DNA from: Cannabis sativa
Lineage: Eukaryota; Streptophyta; Magnoliopsida; Rosales; Cannabaceae
Assembly (NCBI RefSeq): GCF_029168945.1
Contig: NC_083605.1
Coordinates: 24,999,280 to 25,063,279 of the forward strand
Direction of reading: 5' to 3'
DNA: 64,000 nt
Notes under the pieces: model-generated
The model's database searches: none
What the model was told of the DNA's origin: nothing
The model's input: only the letters and a program-made list of their open reading frames with translations
Translations under genes and position numbers: made by a program
Shown here: piece by piece, positions 36,227-48,739 of the stretch
How positions within the stretch are numbered: the first letter of the stretch is position 1
Layout of the letters: each line of letters opens with the position of its first letter

Positions 36227-36239
36227 GGCTCTGATACCA
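36227..36239 (-). other. Primer binding site of Tekay copy 1
   Basis: The minus strand reads TGGTATCAGAGCC, four bases after the end of LTR b, matching the 3' end of plant initiator tRNA-Met. Confidence 0.9.
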
Positions 36240-36243
36240 AAAT

Positions 36244-38317
36244 TGTAACGCCCTAATGCTAAGGCACGCTACAGTGCTTTCTCAATAATTGTGCAATCTT
36301 TCCTAATCAAAGAAATTTCTCGAAAAACGTGTCAAATTAAAACTTTTGCATTAAACATTAAACTTTGTAATTTAATAAAATATTTACAAGTGCCGGGATC
36401 CCGATTTTTAAAACTTTACAAACTTTACTTTTAAGCATACATCCCAAAATATACAGATTTACAGGTCGCACAGCGACTTTCAAAATACAACTCCCAGATG
36501 TCCCGAGACCGAACACTCCAGGTCGCGCTGCTTGACATGTACAATCTCACCCGAGCTCAGGTTCACTCCTGTTCAGCCTTCGCCTTTCCTTTACCTACAC
36601 ATGGAAGTAGAAACTGTGAGTCAACAGACTCAGTAAGAAATGCATATAACATATCATATAATTTCCGACCTGTAAATAGGCGCCCATACACCTATTTACA
36701 GAGCTTAACAGATGAGTATGAACGTTCTAACTGGGACACGACCATGTACCATGTACCACATACACTCATAATACCTTCGTATTAGTGTAGGTAAGGTATG
36801 ACCGCACCCTGAGTACTATCTAGTGTTGTACCACAGACACCTTGTACCTTCCCGTACAAGTGCTGGTAACACTATAATGTACTTTCAAACATCACACACC
36901 TTACCAATGCACTCCGTACCACAACTGTACAAGTGTTGGTAGTGTATGAATCACAACAAGTGAGCATGTATACATATTAACACATACATACATTCAGATA
37001 ATCACATCATACGTTATACACAGTTCTTACCTGTTTTCCGAATTCAAGCGTGCTGGCCGACCTGAACGGAATTCTCGTGCTAGATGGATGCCCTAATCAC
37101 ATTTTGAAATCGGGTAAGTCACATGATTATAACCCTAATCCCGGGAAACCCAAAACCAAAACCCTAGGTTCTGTTATACTCTTAATGGGTTATTCTAACT
37201 CTGGAAATGGGGAAACACCCAACCGAGGCATCGAAATGGCAAAAATTGAGAAAATGAAAGGCCCGGGGAACCCTGCCAAAACCGGCTAGCCGGTTTTTGT
37301 GGCACTGCAAACCGGCTAGCCGGTTTGCACCAGTTTCCCCAAAGCATTTCATTTGTTGCTCAATCCTCCACCAATTGCCATGAAACCTTCCAGAGCACCT
37401 ATTCAATGCATAAACAATAAAATCCAGGCAGTATTTCACAGAACAAACCATTGTAATCCAAATTGCCATTAAAGCTCAAAGCTTGAGTTTCAAAACTCAA
37501 GCTTGCTTAGAACTAACATCAAGCATCAAAACCAGCTGCTAGGGACTTAAATTAACTCAAACTAACCCTTGAATTCGAACCCTAAGCATTTCAAAACCCA
37601 ACAGCCACTAAACCTAGAAATTCCATAATGAAACTAAACTAAAACTTCAAGAACTTAAGGAGAAAAGAAACTAGGGTTACCTTATCTTGACTTCTCTTGA
37701 ATCCCTTGCTGAAAACTCCAAAATTCAGCAACAATCTCCCTTGGCCTTGCTGGTTTCGAAGAGGGAAAAGAGAAAGGAGAGAGAGTTCTTCTTATTTTTG
37801 GTTTTTCTTTCTTTTTTTACAAAAAAGAGATAATTCCAAATTGGGAAAACTTGATTTTCCTTTGGCTGAATATAAGTGGCCACGTGCCACACCTCTAGGC
37901 AGCCACCCAACCCCAAACAAAATTACTAAAATACCCTTGAGGTTAAAACCTAAGCATTTCTAAAGCTAGGGGTAAAATGGTCAATTCCATAACCCCGCTC
38001 AATCCCGATAAAATATTTTCTCTAAAATATTTCCCACTATGAAATAAGGTTCTAAACTTACCCATGTGATCAATCTAGCCATCCATCGCATTTTCCGTTG
38101 TCGCCAAACAAAAATTACAAAAATAACATATTACACATATAAGCTAGATAATACCCCTAGAGTTTAATAAAATCTCCGAAATTGAGAAATTATAACTCTA
38201 ATATTTATTTCTAAATATTGGGGTCCACATTTAAATTTAATTCACAAATAATAATAAAATAATAAAAATTAGTGCTAATTGCCTTTTCTAATCCATATTA
38301 CTAGAGCGGTCATTACA
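36244..38317 (-). repeat. Tekay LTR b (2074 bp; shared middle LTR)
   Basis: Same length as LTR a and almost identical (one clear difference at 36582 versus 29591 in the stretch compared). Palindromes are at 37278-37297 and 37307-37328, the G-box at 37881-37886 and the TATA-like box at 37869-37875. It has a primer site on its left and a polypurine tract on its right, so it serves both elements. Confidence 0.95.
37869..37886 (-). promoter_or_regulatory. G-box plus TATA-like promoter in Tekay LTR b
   Basis: On minus, CACGTG (37886-37881) lies 5 bp upstream of TTATATT (37875-37869). The same pair is at 30878-30895 and 44862-44879. This is the likely start of element 1 transcription; the exact start site cannot be seen. 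Confidence 0.45.
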
Positions 38318-38328
38318 ATTATCCCCCC
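38318..38328 (-). other. Polypurine tract of Tekay copy 2, overlapping the pol stop codon
   Basis: The minus strand reads GGGGGGATAAT before LTR b. The TAA (38321-38319) is the stop of the polyprotein, so the last codons and the tract overlap. Confidence 0.8.
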
Positions 38329-41300
38329 GTTAATAGGATTTCGTCCCCGAAATCTAACCTGAATAGCTCTGGATGCTGAGTTCTCATATCTGACTCTAAC
38401 TCCCAGATGGCTTCTTCCACCTTACTGTTCCTCCAGAGCACCTTAACCAGTGCAATAGTCTTGCTCCGAAGAACTTTTTCTTTTCGATCCAAAATCTGAA
38501 CAGGTTGCTCTTCATAGGATAAGTCTGGTTGAAGTTCAAGGGCTTCATAACTCAAGACATGAGTCGGGTCTGACACGTATTTCCTTAACATAGAAATGTG
38601 AAATACGTCATGAACAGCTGATAATGCTGGTGGTAAGGCTAGCCGATACGCTACCTGCCCGACCTTCTCAAGTATCTGAAATGGCCCAATGAACCTAGGG
38701 CTTAACTTACCCTTCTTCCCGAAGCGTCTAATACCCTTCATTGGTGAAACCCGAAGGAAAACATGTTCTCCTGCCTGAAATGTAACATCTCTACGCTTCG
38801 GATCAGCATAACTTTTCTGCCTGCTTTGAGAAGCAAGCATCCGAGCCTTGATCTTATCAATAGCTTCATTAGTTCTCTGTACTAATTCTGGACCTGTGTA
38901 CTTCCTTTCTCCCCGTCTCGTCCCAATGAATAGGAGAACGACATTTTCTACCATATAACATCTCATAGGGAGCCATCCCTATTGTACTTTGGTAGCTGTT
39001 GTTGTAGGAGAATTCAATTAAAGGCAAGTACTTACTCCATGAACCCTCAAAGTCCATGACACAGGCTCGCAATAGGTCTTCTAAAATCTGGATAGTTCTT
39101 TCTGACTGACCATCAGTCTGAGGGTGAAAGGCTGTACTAAACTTTAACTTGGTACCCATAGCCTTCTGAAGACTCACCCAAAACTTCGATGTGAACTTTG
39201 GATCCCTGTCTGATACAATAGATTTAGGGGCTCCATGGAGACGAACTATCTCCTTCACATACAGTTCAGCATATTGATCCACTGAATATGTAACTTTCAC
39301 TGGTAAGAAGTGAGCTGACTTTGTGAATCTGTCCACGATGACCCAAACAGAATCATACATTCCTGTAGTTCTAGGCAAACCAGTTACAAAGTCCATTGCA
39401 ATGTCCTCCCACTTCCATTCAGGAAGGACTAAAGGTTGCAATAACCCCGCTCGGCCTCGATGTTCACTTAATCTGTGGCAAAGTTAAACACTTGGACACA
39501 TAGTCCACCACATCTCTTTTCATCCCATACCACCAGAAGTAGGGTTTCAAATCCTGATACATCTTGGTGGTTCCTGGATGCAACGAATAAGGTGTGGTGT
39601 GAGCTTCATCAAGTATTTCTTTCTTAAGCTCATCCATATTAGGAACACAAACTCGAGCTTTATATAGCAACATTCCACTGTTCGAGACTGTAAAATCTCT
39701 AGGCCGACCAGCTACCACTTCATCTCGAACTTTAACTAGCTCGGGATCTTCCAGTTGTGCCTTTCTGATTCTCTCCAACAGATCAGATTGGAGTGTTAAA
39801 TTATGTAGTTTCCCGACCACGAACTCAATTCCTGCACTAACCATTTCCGAGGCTAGTTGAGGAGCTATCATAACCGTAGTACACACTTGACCGGGACCTT
39901 TTCTGCTTAGAGCATCGGCCACGACATTGGCTTTCCCGGGGTGATACAATATTTCACAATCGTAGTCCTTAACTAACTCCAACCACCTTCTCTGCCTCAT
40001 ATTCAGATCTTTTTGGGTGAAAAAGTATTTAAGACTTTTATGATCAGTATAAATTTCACACTTTTCACCGTAAAGATAATGACGCCATATCTTTAAAGCA
40101 AAAACCACAAAGCCGAGCTCTAAATCATGAGTTGGGTAACGCCGCTCATAATCCTTCGAGTTGACGAGAGGCATAGGCTATGACTCGTCGGCTTGCATCA
40201 GAACACATCCCAGACCCTGTCTGGATGCATCACAATACACAACAAATTTCTCTTGATCTGATGGCAAAGCTAACACCGGAGCTGTTATCAAACGCTGCTT
40301 CAACTCCTGAAAGCTTGATTCACACTTATCTGACCACACAAATCTCTGATTTTTCTTAGTCAATTCGGTTAGGGGCATAGAAAGTTTAGAAAATCCTTCG
40401 ACGAAACGTCGATAATACCCTGCTAACCCGAGAAAACTTCGAATTTCCGTCACAGACTTAGGCCTCGGCCAATTCTTCACTGATTCCACCTTGTTTGGAT
40501 CGACCATAATTCCATTCTTCCCCACAATATGACCCAGAAAGGATACCTCGGACAACCAGAATTCACACTTTTTGAACTTGGCATACAAATTGTGATCCCT
40601 AAGTCGCCGTAACACCATTCGAAGATGATGCTCGTGCTCCTCATTCGACCGAGAGTATACAAGAATGTCATCGATAAACACTATAACGCAGTTATCGAGG
40701 AAATCCTTGAATACTCTATTCATAAGATCCATAAAGGCCGCAGGAGCATTAGTCAATCCGAATGACATTACCAGAAACTCATAGTGCCCATATCTGGTTC
40801 TAAAAGCAGTCTTTGGTATGTCCTCCTCCCGAATTCTGAGTTGGTGATAACCCGACCGTAAATCAATCTTTGAAAACACAGTCTTTCCTTGAAGCTGATC
40901 GAACAAATCGTCGATTCTGGGCAACGGGTACTTATTCTTAATCGTCAGCTTGTTAAGTTCCCGATAATCAATACACATTCTGAGGGAACCATCTTTCTTT
41001 TTCACAAAGAGAACCGGAGCTCCCCAGGGCGATACACTGGGTCGAATAAACCCAATGTCCAAGATCCCCCGAAGTTGCAACTTAAGCTCCTTGAGTTCTG
41101 TCGGAGCCATCCTATATGGAGCTTTAGAAACAAAGTTCGACTCAGTGCCAAATCAATAACAAAATCAATCTCTCGTTGTGGCGGCAATCCCGCAACTCCT
41201 CGGGAAACACATCAAGAAAATCTTTCACTACCCGAACTACCTCAGCCCAAATGTTTCGTGTCCGCCGGAGTCAAATACTACCGCTAGAAATCCTACACAA

Positions 41301-42953
41301 CCATTGCATAGTAAATCCCTAGCTCTCAACACAGAAATAACCGGGATCCGAGACCCCTGAACCGATCCAACATAAACAAATGGATCTTCACCTTCCGGCT
41401 GAAAAGTCACCATTTTACGCCTACAATCTATACTGGCCGAATACTTGGATAAGAAATCCATTCCCAGTATAATATCAAACTCGCTAGTTTCAATTCTATG
41501 AGATCGCATCAATTCCCTACCTTCGATCCTAATCGGCATAGACCTAATGCGCCTATTAGAGATAACCAATTCCCCGCTAGGCATTAGGGTTCCGAACCCT
41601 CTTTCTAAATTTTCACAAGGCCTACCCAAAAGATCAATCACTCTTGTAGCCACATATGAACGTGTAGCTCCCGAGTCAAATAATACTGTAAATAACAAGT
41701 TGTTGACAGGAAGCTGACCTGTCACAACAGAAGGACTGGCTGCAGCGTCAGCTTGGGTAATGGCAAACACACGAGCAGGAACCGGTTTCACCTCAGCTTT
41801 CGGCTCCTCTTTCTTTGCCTGGGGGCAATCTTTCTTGAAATGCCCCACCATGCCACACAGGAAGCATGTTTTCCGGTTACATTCTCCCGGATGATGTTTC
41901 TTGCACCTTGGACACTCAGGATAAGAGTAACCCTGGCGTCCCCCTCTGCCTTGGTTCCCACGGAACCGCTTGCTCTGCCCCGAGCCACCAGAAGCTGGAA
42001 CAACTTTTCTTTTTTCTCGCTCGTTGGTGGAGTCACCACCATCCCTACCATAAACAGGAGTAGGAATAGTGGGGGTTCCACCAACACTCGGAGTCACCCG
42101 GGGCTCCTGAAGGAATTTCACCGCACCCTCGGCTCTCAAAGCCTTTTCAACCATCTCCGCATAAGTGGTTGCCTCAGTAGTAGTAATAACCAGATCATGT
42201 CTAATTTTTTGCACTCAAACCCGCCAAGTATTTCTCCTTCTTACTAAAGTCAGTTGGCACAATTCCCGCTGCCAACTTGGCCAACCGGTCAAACTTTGTC
42301 GTATATTCAGTAACCGACATTCCCTCAGTTTGAACCAACTCGGTGAACTCTTTCCGCTTTGCACTGCGGACTGCTTCATTGTAATACTTGGAGTTAAACA
42401 ACTCCTTGAATTCTTCCCAGGTCATCAGCGTGACGTCTCGAGTGAGGGTTATTAACTCCCACCACACGAGAGCGTCTTCCTGAAACTGGAAAGTGGCACA
42501 GGTTACCCGGTCATTTCCAACCACTCCCATAAAATTGAGGATGCGTTCTATTACCGAAAGCCACTGCTCGGCCTTCATCACATCAGGGCCTCCCAGAAAC
42601 ACTGGAGGTGCCTGCTTTCGAAATCTTTCGTACAGCGGTTCCATACGGTTGCCAACAGCAGGTTGTTCTGCTGGCACCGCGGGAACTGCAACAGCCTGAA
42701 CCACTTGAGGAGGCACGGCAGGAGGTCCCTGCTGCCTCAACCTTTGGATCTCTTCATCTTGCTGGCGGATTCTATCTTGCATCTCCGCAAATCTTTGCTC
42801 CCAATCAGGAGGAGCTTGAGGTGGATTTACAGGGCGACCACCCTGAGCTCTGCCACGGCCACGGCCGCGACCACGAGGATTTTGAGGATTCCTCTGACCG
42901 CCTCCGGTCTCAACCATGCCACCCTGACTTCTTGTATTTCGCGGGGCGTCCAT
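38319..42953 (-). pseudogene. gag-pol: Tekay gag-pol polyprotein, copy 2 (near complete, few breaks)
   Basis: Starts at the ATG at 42953 with an RGRGRGRG stretch. The capsid ORF runs to 42201. After a one-base shift at an A6 run come the knuckles (CPRCKKHHPGEC, CFLCGMVGHFKKDC) and protease (LFDSGATRSYV), 42214-41237. RT-RNase H is at 41110-40178 with [18 protein letters not shown] and [10 protein letters not shown]. The next ORFs are 40174-39464 (RNase H end, HHCC domain whose last Cys is altered by a shift), 39441-38869 (integrase core with intact D-D-E motif regions, including HPQTDGQSERT) and 38966-38319 (C-terminal tail with chromodomain-like ELESDMRTQHPELF). Breaks near 42205, 41110-41280, 40178, 39450 and 38900 mostly fall where copy 1 is open, except the A6 shift that both share. 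Confidence 0.88.
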
Positions 42954-43221
42954 TTAATAGGACTTAGCCTGCGAATCCATAAGCCAGCAGTTAGTTAGAC
43001 GAGCCGATCAAATTAACACCGCTCTTAATGACTTAAAGGCAACGCACTTTCTTTTCTTTTAAGAAAATATATTTAATTTAAATCTAATATGCTACCTAAC
43101 ATGCTTTCACATTCACATTTATTTAAGATACTAAACAAGTACAGGCTTACTGAACCGTGAACCGAGCTTTCTCTGATGAAGATTGTACATGTCATAGCAA
43201 GCTTCGGTAGACAAACCTGGC

Positions 43222-43234
43222 GGCTCTGATACCA
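43222..43234 (-). other. Primer binding site of Tekay copy 2
   Basis: TGGTATCAGAGCC on the minus strand, next to LTR c, identical to that of copy 1. Confidence 0.9.
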
Positions 43235-43238
43235 AAAT

Positions 43239-45310
43239 TGTAACGCCCTAATGCTAAGGCACGCTACAGTGCTTTCTCAATAATTGTGCAATCTTTCCTA
43301 ATCAAAGAAATTTCTCGAAAAACGTGTCAAATTAAAACTTTTGCATTAAACATTAAACTTTGTAATTTAATAAAATATTTACAAGTGCCGGGATCCCGAT
43401 TTTTAAAACTTTACAAACTTTACTTTTAAGCATACATCCCAAAATATACAGATTTACAGGTCGCACAGCGACTTTCAAAATACAACTCCCAGATGTCCCG
43501 AGACCGAGACACTCCAGTCGCGCCGCTTGACATGTACAATCTCACCCGAGCTCGTGTTCACTCCCGTTCAGCCTTCGCCTTTCCTTTACCTACACATGGA
43601 AGTAGAAACCGTGAGTCACCGTACTCGCAAGAAATGCATATAACATATCATATAATTTCCGACTCGTAAATAGGCGCCCATACACCTATTTACGTAGCTT
43701 AACAGATGAGTATGAACGTTCTAACTGGACACGACCATGTACCATGTACCACATACACTCATAATACCTTCGTATTAGTGTAGGTAAGGTATGACCGCAC
43801 CCTGAGTACTATCTAGTGTTGTACCACAGACACCTTGTACCTTCCCGTACAAGTGCTGGTAACACTATAATGTACTTTCAAACATCACACACCTTACCAA
43901 TGCACTCCGTACCACAACTGTACAAGTGTTGGTAGTGTATGAATCACAACAAGTGAGCATGTATACATATTAACACATACATACATTCAGATAATCACAT
44001 CATACGTTATACACAGCTTCTTACCGTTTTCCGAATTCAAGCGTGCCGGCCGACCTGAACGGAATTCTCGTGCTAGATGGATGCCCTAATCACATTTTGA
44101 AATCGGGTAAGTCACATGATTATAACCCTAATCCCGGGAAACCCAAAACCAAAACCCTAGGTTCGTTATACTCTTAATGGGTTATTCTAACTGCGGGAAA
44201 TAGGGAAACACCCAACCGAGGCATCGAAATGGCAAAAATTGAGAAAATGAAAGGCCCGGGGAACCCTGCCAAAACCGGCTAGCCGGTTTTTGTGGCACTG
44301 CAAACCGGCTAGCCGGTTTGCACCAGTTTCCCCAAAGCATTTCATTTGTTGCTCAATCCTCCACCAATTGCCATGAAACCTTCCAGAGCACCTATTCAAT
44401 GCATAAACAATAAAATCCAGCAAAGATTTCACGTAACAAACCATTGTAATCCAAATTGCCATTAAAGCTCAAAGCTTGAGTTTCAAAACTCAAGCTTGCT
44501 TAGAACTAACATCAAGCATCAAAACCAGCTGCTAGGGACTTAAATTAACTCAAACTAACCCTTGAATTCGAACCCTAAGCATTTCAAAACCCAACAGCCA
44601 CTAAACCTAGAAATTCCATAATGAAACTAAACTAAAACTTCAAGAACTTAAGGAGAAAAGAAACTAGGGTTACCTTATCTTGACTTCTCTTGAATCCCTT
44701 GCTGAAAACTCCAAAATTCAGCAACAATCTCCCTTGGCCTTGCTGGTTTCGAAGAGGGAAAAGAGAAAGGAGAGAGAGTTCTTCTTATTTTTGGTTTTTC
44801 TTTCTTTTTTTACAAAAAAGAGATAATTCCAAATTGGGAAAACTTGATTTTCCTTTGGCTGAATATAAGTGGCCACGTGCCACACCTCTAGGCAGCCACC
44901 CAACCCCAAACAAAATTACTAAAATACCCTTGAGGTTAAAACCTAAGCATTTCTAAAGCTAGGGGTAAAATGGTCAATTCCATAACCCCGCTCAATCCCG
45001 ATAAAATATTTTCTCTAAAATATTTCCCACTATGAAATAAGGTTCTAAACTTACCCATGTGATCAATCTAGCCATCCATCGCATTTTCCGTTGTCGCCAA
45101 ACAAAAATTACAAAAATAACATATTACACATATAAGCTAGATAATACCCCTAGAGTTTAATAAAATCTCCGAAATTGAGAAATTATAACTCTAATATTTA
45201 TTTCTAAATATTGGGGTCCACATTTAAATTTAATTCACAAATAATAATAAAATAATAAAAATTAGTGCTAATTGCCTTTTCTAATCCATATTACTAGAGC
45301 GGTCATTACA
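43239..45310 (-). repeat. Tekay LTR c (2072 bp; 5' LTR of copy 2)
   Basis: Same LTR as a and b, ending TCATTACA before the ACTAG duplication. Palindromes are at 44271-44290 and 44300-44321. It differs from a/b mostly between 43505 and 43745 and at 44165-44205 and 44420-44440, at CAG/CTG positions. Confidence 0.95.
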
Positions 45311-45315
45311 ACTAG

Positions 45316-46876
45316 AGTCATGGATGACCTAATCGAAATCTTAAGAAAAGCTAGAATTGCTAACCCTGGTTTGCATGTTTGTTAGCTCTTCTAAGTGATT
45401 AGGGGTGGAACATCCCATAGTCAATAGATAAGAAAGTGTTTGTTTAAACAAATACTACTTTTCTAAGAAAATGACTAAGTCTGAAAAACAAAATAGCAAA
45501 TAAAGGAGATAATTTTTCTTGATTCCAAAAGTGTTCTATCATCTTATTCCATATGATGATCACACTGCCTCAGTTGTCTTGACACAACCGAAGAGGTCAA
45601 TACCATTTAGTTTTCTTAGACATAATTCACGGTACCTTGTCGTAGTGGGAGAGTTTCTAGGAACTCACCTTATTATGACTTGGAAGACACTAGTGATTAA
45701 AATCCATTGTAAGTTTAAACAAGTAATGGATTGTCAAGATAAGAAACTAAGAAGAAATCCAAGAGAACTATGGTTTAATCCATTCACATGGAGTAACCTA
45801 AAGTTTTCTATTACAAGGACATAAAAGGAAATTTTCATTAGTAAGACTATTCAATGGACTTAACAAAACTTCCTGTTCCTAGTATTATAGGTTTGAGTTT
45901 ATCTAAACCTATGGCTTGTGGTATACCTAATAATTACTTACTCTAATGCAAGCAACTTACTTTAGTAAGATGCTGAAGCATTTTCTTTCCAATGGTAATT
46001 TATAGAAGCTTCACAACTTCTAAGCATAGATTTTATTTATCTAAGGAAAAGTCTCAACTATTCCAGAAAAGATAAAGCCATGAAAGAATTTCTTAAATCA
46101 ACAGTGAGAGGTCTCAGATATGCTTTAGTATGCCTTATACCAGACACCTGCTATTGAGTGGGAGTAATGAGTAGGTATCAGATTAATCCAGGAGAGGAAC
46201 ATTGGAAGACAATCAAGTAAAGAAGAGGAACTATATGTTAGTCTATAAGGGTGTGTTTAAAACTCTTAGACTACACCACATCAGATTTCGAGACTTGCCT
46301 TTGTGCTAGAAAATCTGCTGATAAGATGGTGATTACTTTGGGGTGGAGTAGTGATTTTGGAGAAGTGTAAAAACATATCTGAAATCTCTTAGTCTACCAG
46401 AGAGAGACTGAATGTTAAAGTCGCAGATTTCGAGACTTGCCTTTGTGCTAGAAAATCTGCTGATAAGATGGTGATTACTCTGGGGGTGGAGTAGTGATTT
46501 TGGAGAAGTGTAAAAACCTATCTGAAATCTCTTAGTCTACCAGAGAGAGACTGAATGTTAAAGTCGCAGGAAAGGTACTTATTCAGTCCTAGGAAAGTTC
46601 TATACAATTGTGGCACCGTTCCAACTTGTCATTTCCTGATAACCAAAAGTAGTTGCCAAAGGTATAGAATCCAGTATCCCAAAAGAGTAGACATATAGAG
46701 AGGAATTTCACAATATCAAGGATTTTGTGATTAAGGGAAAGTAATGGTGGAGAAAAGGTAGTTGTTAATTCAACCTGTCAGATCCTATTACGAGGAGTTT
46801 ACTACTACTACACTTGATTTGTATATCAAGGTGTTAATGATTATTTGAAATGCACATTTTGTTTTATATTAGTGCA
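45316..46876 (+). pseudogene. Ruined Copia integrase-RT-RNase H of element C
   Basis: Continuation of element C after the Tekay pair. Integrase C-terminal pieces (IRGG, KCLFKQ-like) lie near 45400-45470. Fragments of the RT end appear near 46090-46210 (SLRGLRYA-like, then MSRYQINPGEEHWKTIK-like), and RNase H debris follows. Stops are frequent. The 101-codon open frame at 45519-45824 has no clear domain and is probably a chance stretch in degraded RT. A 142-bp tandem duplication lies inside. Confidence 0.6.
46282..46566 (+). repeat. 142-bp tandem duplication in element C
   Basis: Two almost identical units (46282-46423 and 46424-46566) covering the RNase H debris that begins CAGATTTCGAGACTTGCC. 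Element D has this segment once (near 9785-9935, reversed). Confidence 0.85.
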
Positions 46877-46886
46877 ACAGGGAGTT
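46872..46886 (+). other. Polypurine tract of element C
   Basis: GTGCAACAGGGAGTT directly before the 3' LTR start TGTTGGG; the same site as in B and D with small changes. Confidence 0.75.
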
Positions 46887-48734
46887 TGTTGGGTTTTGTG
46901 CCCTAAATAAAACACATTTCAATATAATCAGATTTACTTATTAATAAAGATCAAAATAACATTTTATGTTGCATGGTTCACATGATTTATTTCATGATTA
47001 TATATATATAATGTATGAATTCTATTTAAGTCCAGAACATATGAATTTGTTAATGATTATAGTGTTGTCAGCACAGTGGAATATAATCTTAATTATATGT
47101 TCGAAAGTTTATTCCCTGATTTGTCAGAACACTAGATTTAGACTGACATGGTATAATCAACGATAGGTATTCTTACACCTTGGAAAAGTGTTATGTTCTT
47201 TCCAGGACATGGGCAAAGTTTACCAGTATCAGATGTATGGAGTATACATCGAAAGGGACCGATATTGGACTTTGATTAGATATATTAAAATTTACCGTAA
47301 TATCTATTCAATTCAATATCACATGTTGATCCTAGATCAAATGATCTTAATCCTGATATAGTAAGGTTCGATCTCAAGAGTACTATACATGTTCTTTGAT
47401 TTGTTAGTTAAGCCTACTTTTGGGTCAGGGTGATACGTACATTTTGGGAACATGATAGTATAATTGAGTGGGAGCGCTACCATAAATATGGAATCTATAA
47501 CTTCTATAGGAATTTAGAAGTGAAACGATGATATCCTTCGAGCTTGACTAAACAGAGATAAATGGTGGAGATCTCATTTCACTTTTGCTGAAATATCATT
47601 TATACGGAGCTAAGTGTTTTAAGGATAAAATACATTGAAGGTGTAACGGTAACTTAGTGCCTTTTCATGTAGATCATCTATTAGAGGGTCATTGATCACA
47701 TTAGGATTATGACAATGGATAACTAATGACGTGTCTATATCATGGAACATATAGAGCGTTCTATATGACTGAGAGTGCAATTCCAAGTTCTAAGAGTGGA
47801 TTCAATAAGGAATTAATAAGTTAAGGAATTTACTTGGTAAATTCAGTTCGACTTATTGGAAGCTCGGTTATATAGACCCATGGTCCCCATGCTAATTGAG
47901 ACCATACTGCTTGTAAGACTCAATTAATTGATTTTAATTAATCAATTAAAATTCTAAAGTTAGAATATGTCTACTTTATGAATTTTCACTAAGCAAGAGC
48001 GAAATTGTAAAGAAAAGAGATTCTAGGTTTATTTATTAATTAAGATACTTTATATGTCTAAATTAATAAATAGATTAAATGGCAATATTATTTAATAATT
48101 ATTTTTAAGTTATTAAATAATTAGAATTGGCATTCAAATGGTTAAATTGGAAAATTGGCATTTTTGAGAAAATGGGAATCAGAAATAACAAATTGGAAAA
48201 GTTGCAAAGTGAGGCTCAATTTTCTTATATGGGCCGACCACTATGCGTAGGCTTTTACCATTTATAGTTTTCATTATTTTAATGCCATACAATTCTAACC
48301 TAAACCTAGATGGCATTCTATAAATAGAAAGTGTTTGCTTCAGGAAACAATGTACTTGCATCTCATTCCTTCAGAGCAAACTTTCTACACGCCACTTTCT
48401 CTCTCTTTTCCTCTCTACAATTTCGAAATCCTTGAGTGATAGAGTAGTGCCCACACACATCAAGTGGTACCTCAATCATAGTATGTAAGACTATGGAAAA
48501 TCAGCATCAAAGAAGGAGAGAAAGTGATCCAGATTCAGATCTTTATAATGCTCTGCTAGAGAAAGGAATCTAGGGCTAGAGATCTAAATGGAAGGAGTCA
48601 TTATATTCCGCTGCACCCAATGTAAGGTTTTCTTAAACTCTTATGTGTTTATTTCATTGTTTTAGAATTCATATTAGGATGTTAATGAAACATACTTGGT
48701 AGTAAATCTAGATCCTGGTAAAATATTTCCAACA
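46887..48734 (+). repeat. 3' LTR of Copia element C (1848 bp)
   Basis: Starts TGTTGGGTTTTGTGCCC and ends CCAACA before the TAAAT duplication. Aligns with 21082-22925 throughout. TATA box at 48318-48326. Confidence 0.93.
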
Positions 48735-48739
48735 TAAAT

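Larger units (their letters stand above)
29253..45310 (-). mobile_element. Tandem of two Tekay/Del chromoviruses sharing a middle LTR
   Basis: The order is LTR a (29253-31326), internal 1 (31327-36243), LTR b (36244-38317), internal 2 (38318-43238), LTR c (43239-45310). The outer ends carry a single 5-bp target duplication ACTAG (29248-29252 and 45311-45315). LTR b is 5' LTR of copy 1 and 3' LTR of copy 2. Unequal recombination between LTRs of sister copies gives exactly this form. Long LTRs and a C-terminal chromodomain-type tail place it in the Tekay (Del) lineage. Confidence 0.93.
21082..48734 (+). mobile_element. Copia element C, complete ends, ruined pol, two nested insertions
   Basis: LTRs 21082-22925 and 46887-48734 flank it, and target duplications TAAAT lie at 21077-21081 and 48735-48739. 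Without the nested Tekay pair (16 kb) it is about 11.6 kb. Inside are a variant primer site, a long AT-rich leader, repeat blocks, and pol remnants at 28780-29252 and 45316-46876. No ORF of useful length survives. The two LTRs agree over long stretches (roughly 95-96% by eye over the first 500 bp). Confidence 0.9.

Noticed and set aside
36227..36239. tRNA gene at the TGGTATCAGAGCC sites
   Set aside because: Only the 3' tRNA complement is present, as expected for a primer binding site; no cloverleaf follows.
45519..45824. 101-codon ORF as a possible host gene
   Set aside because: Lies inside element C between its pol remnants, no domain, no promoter.
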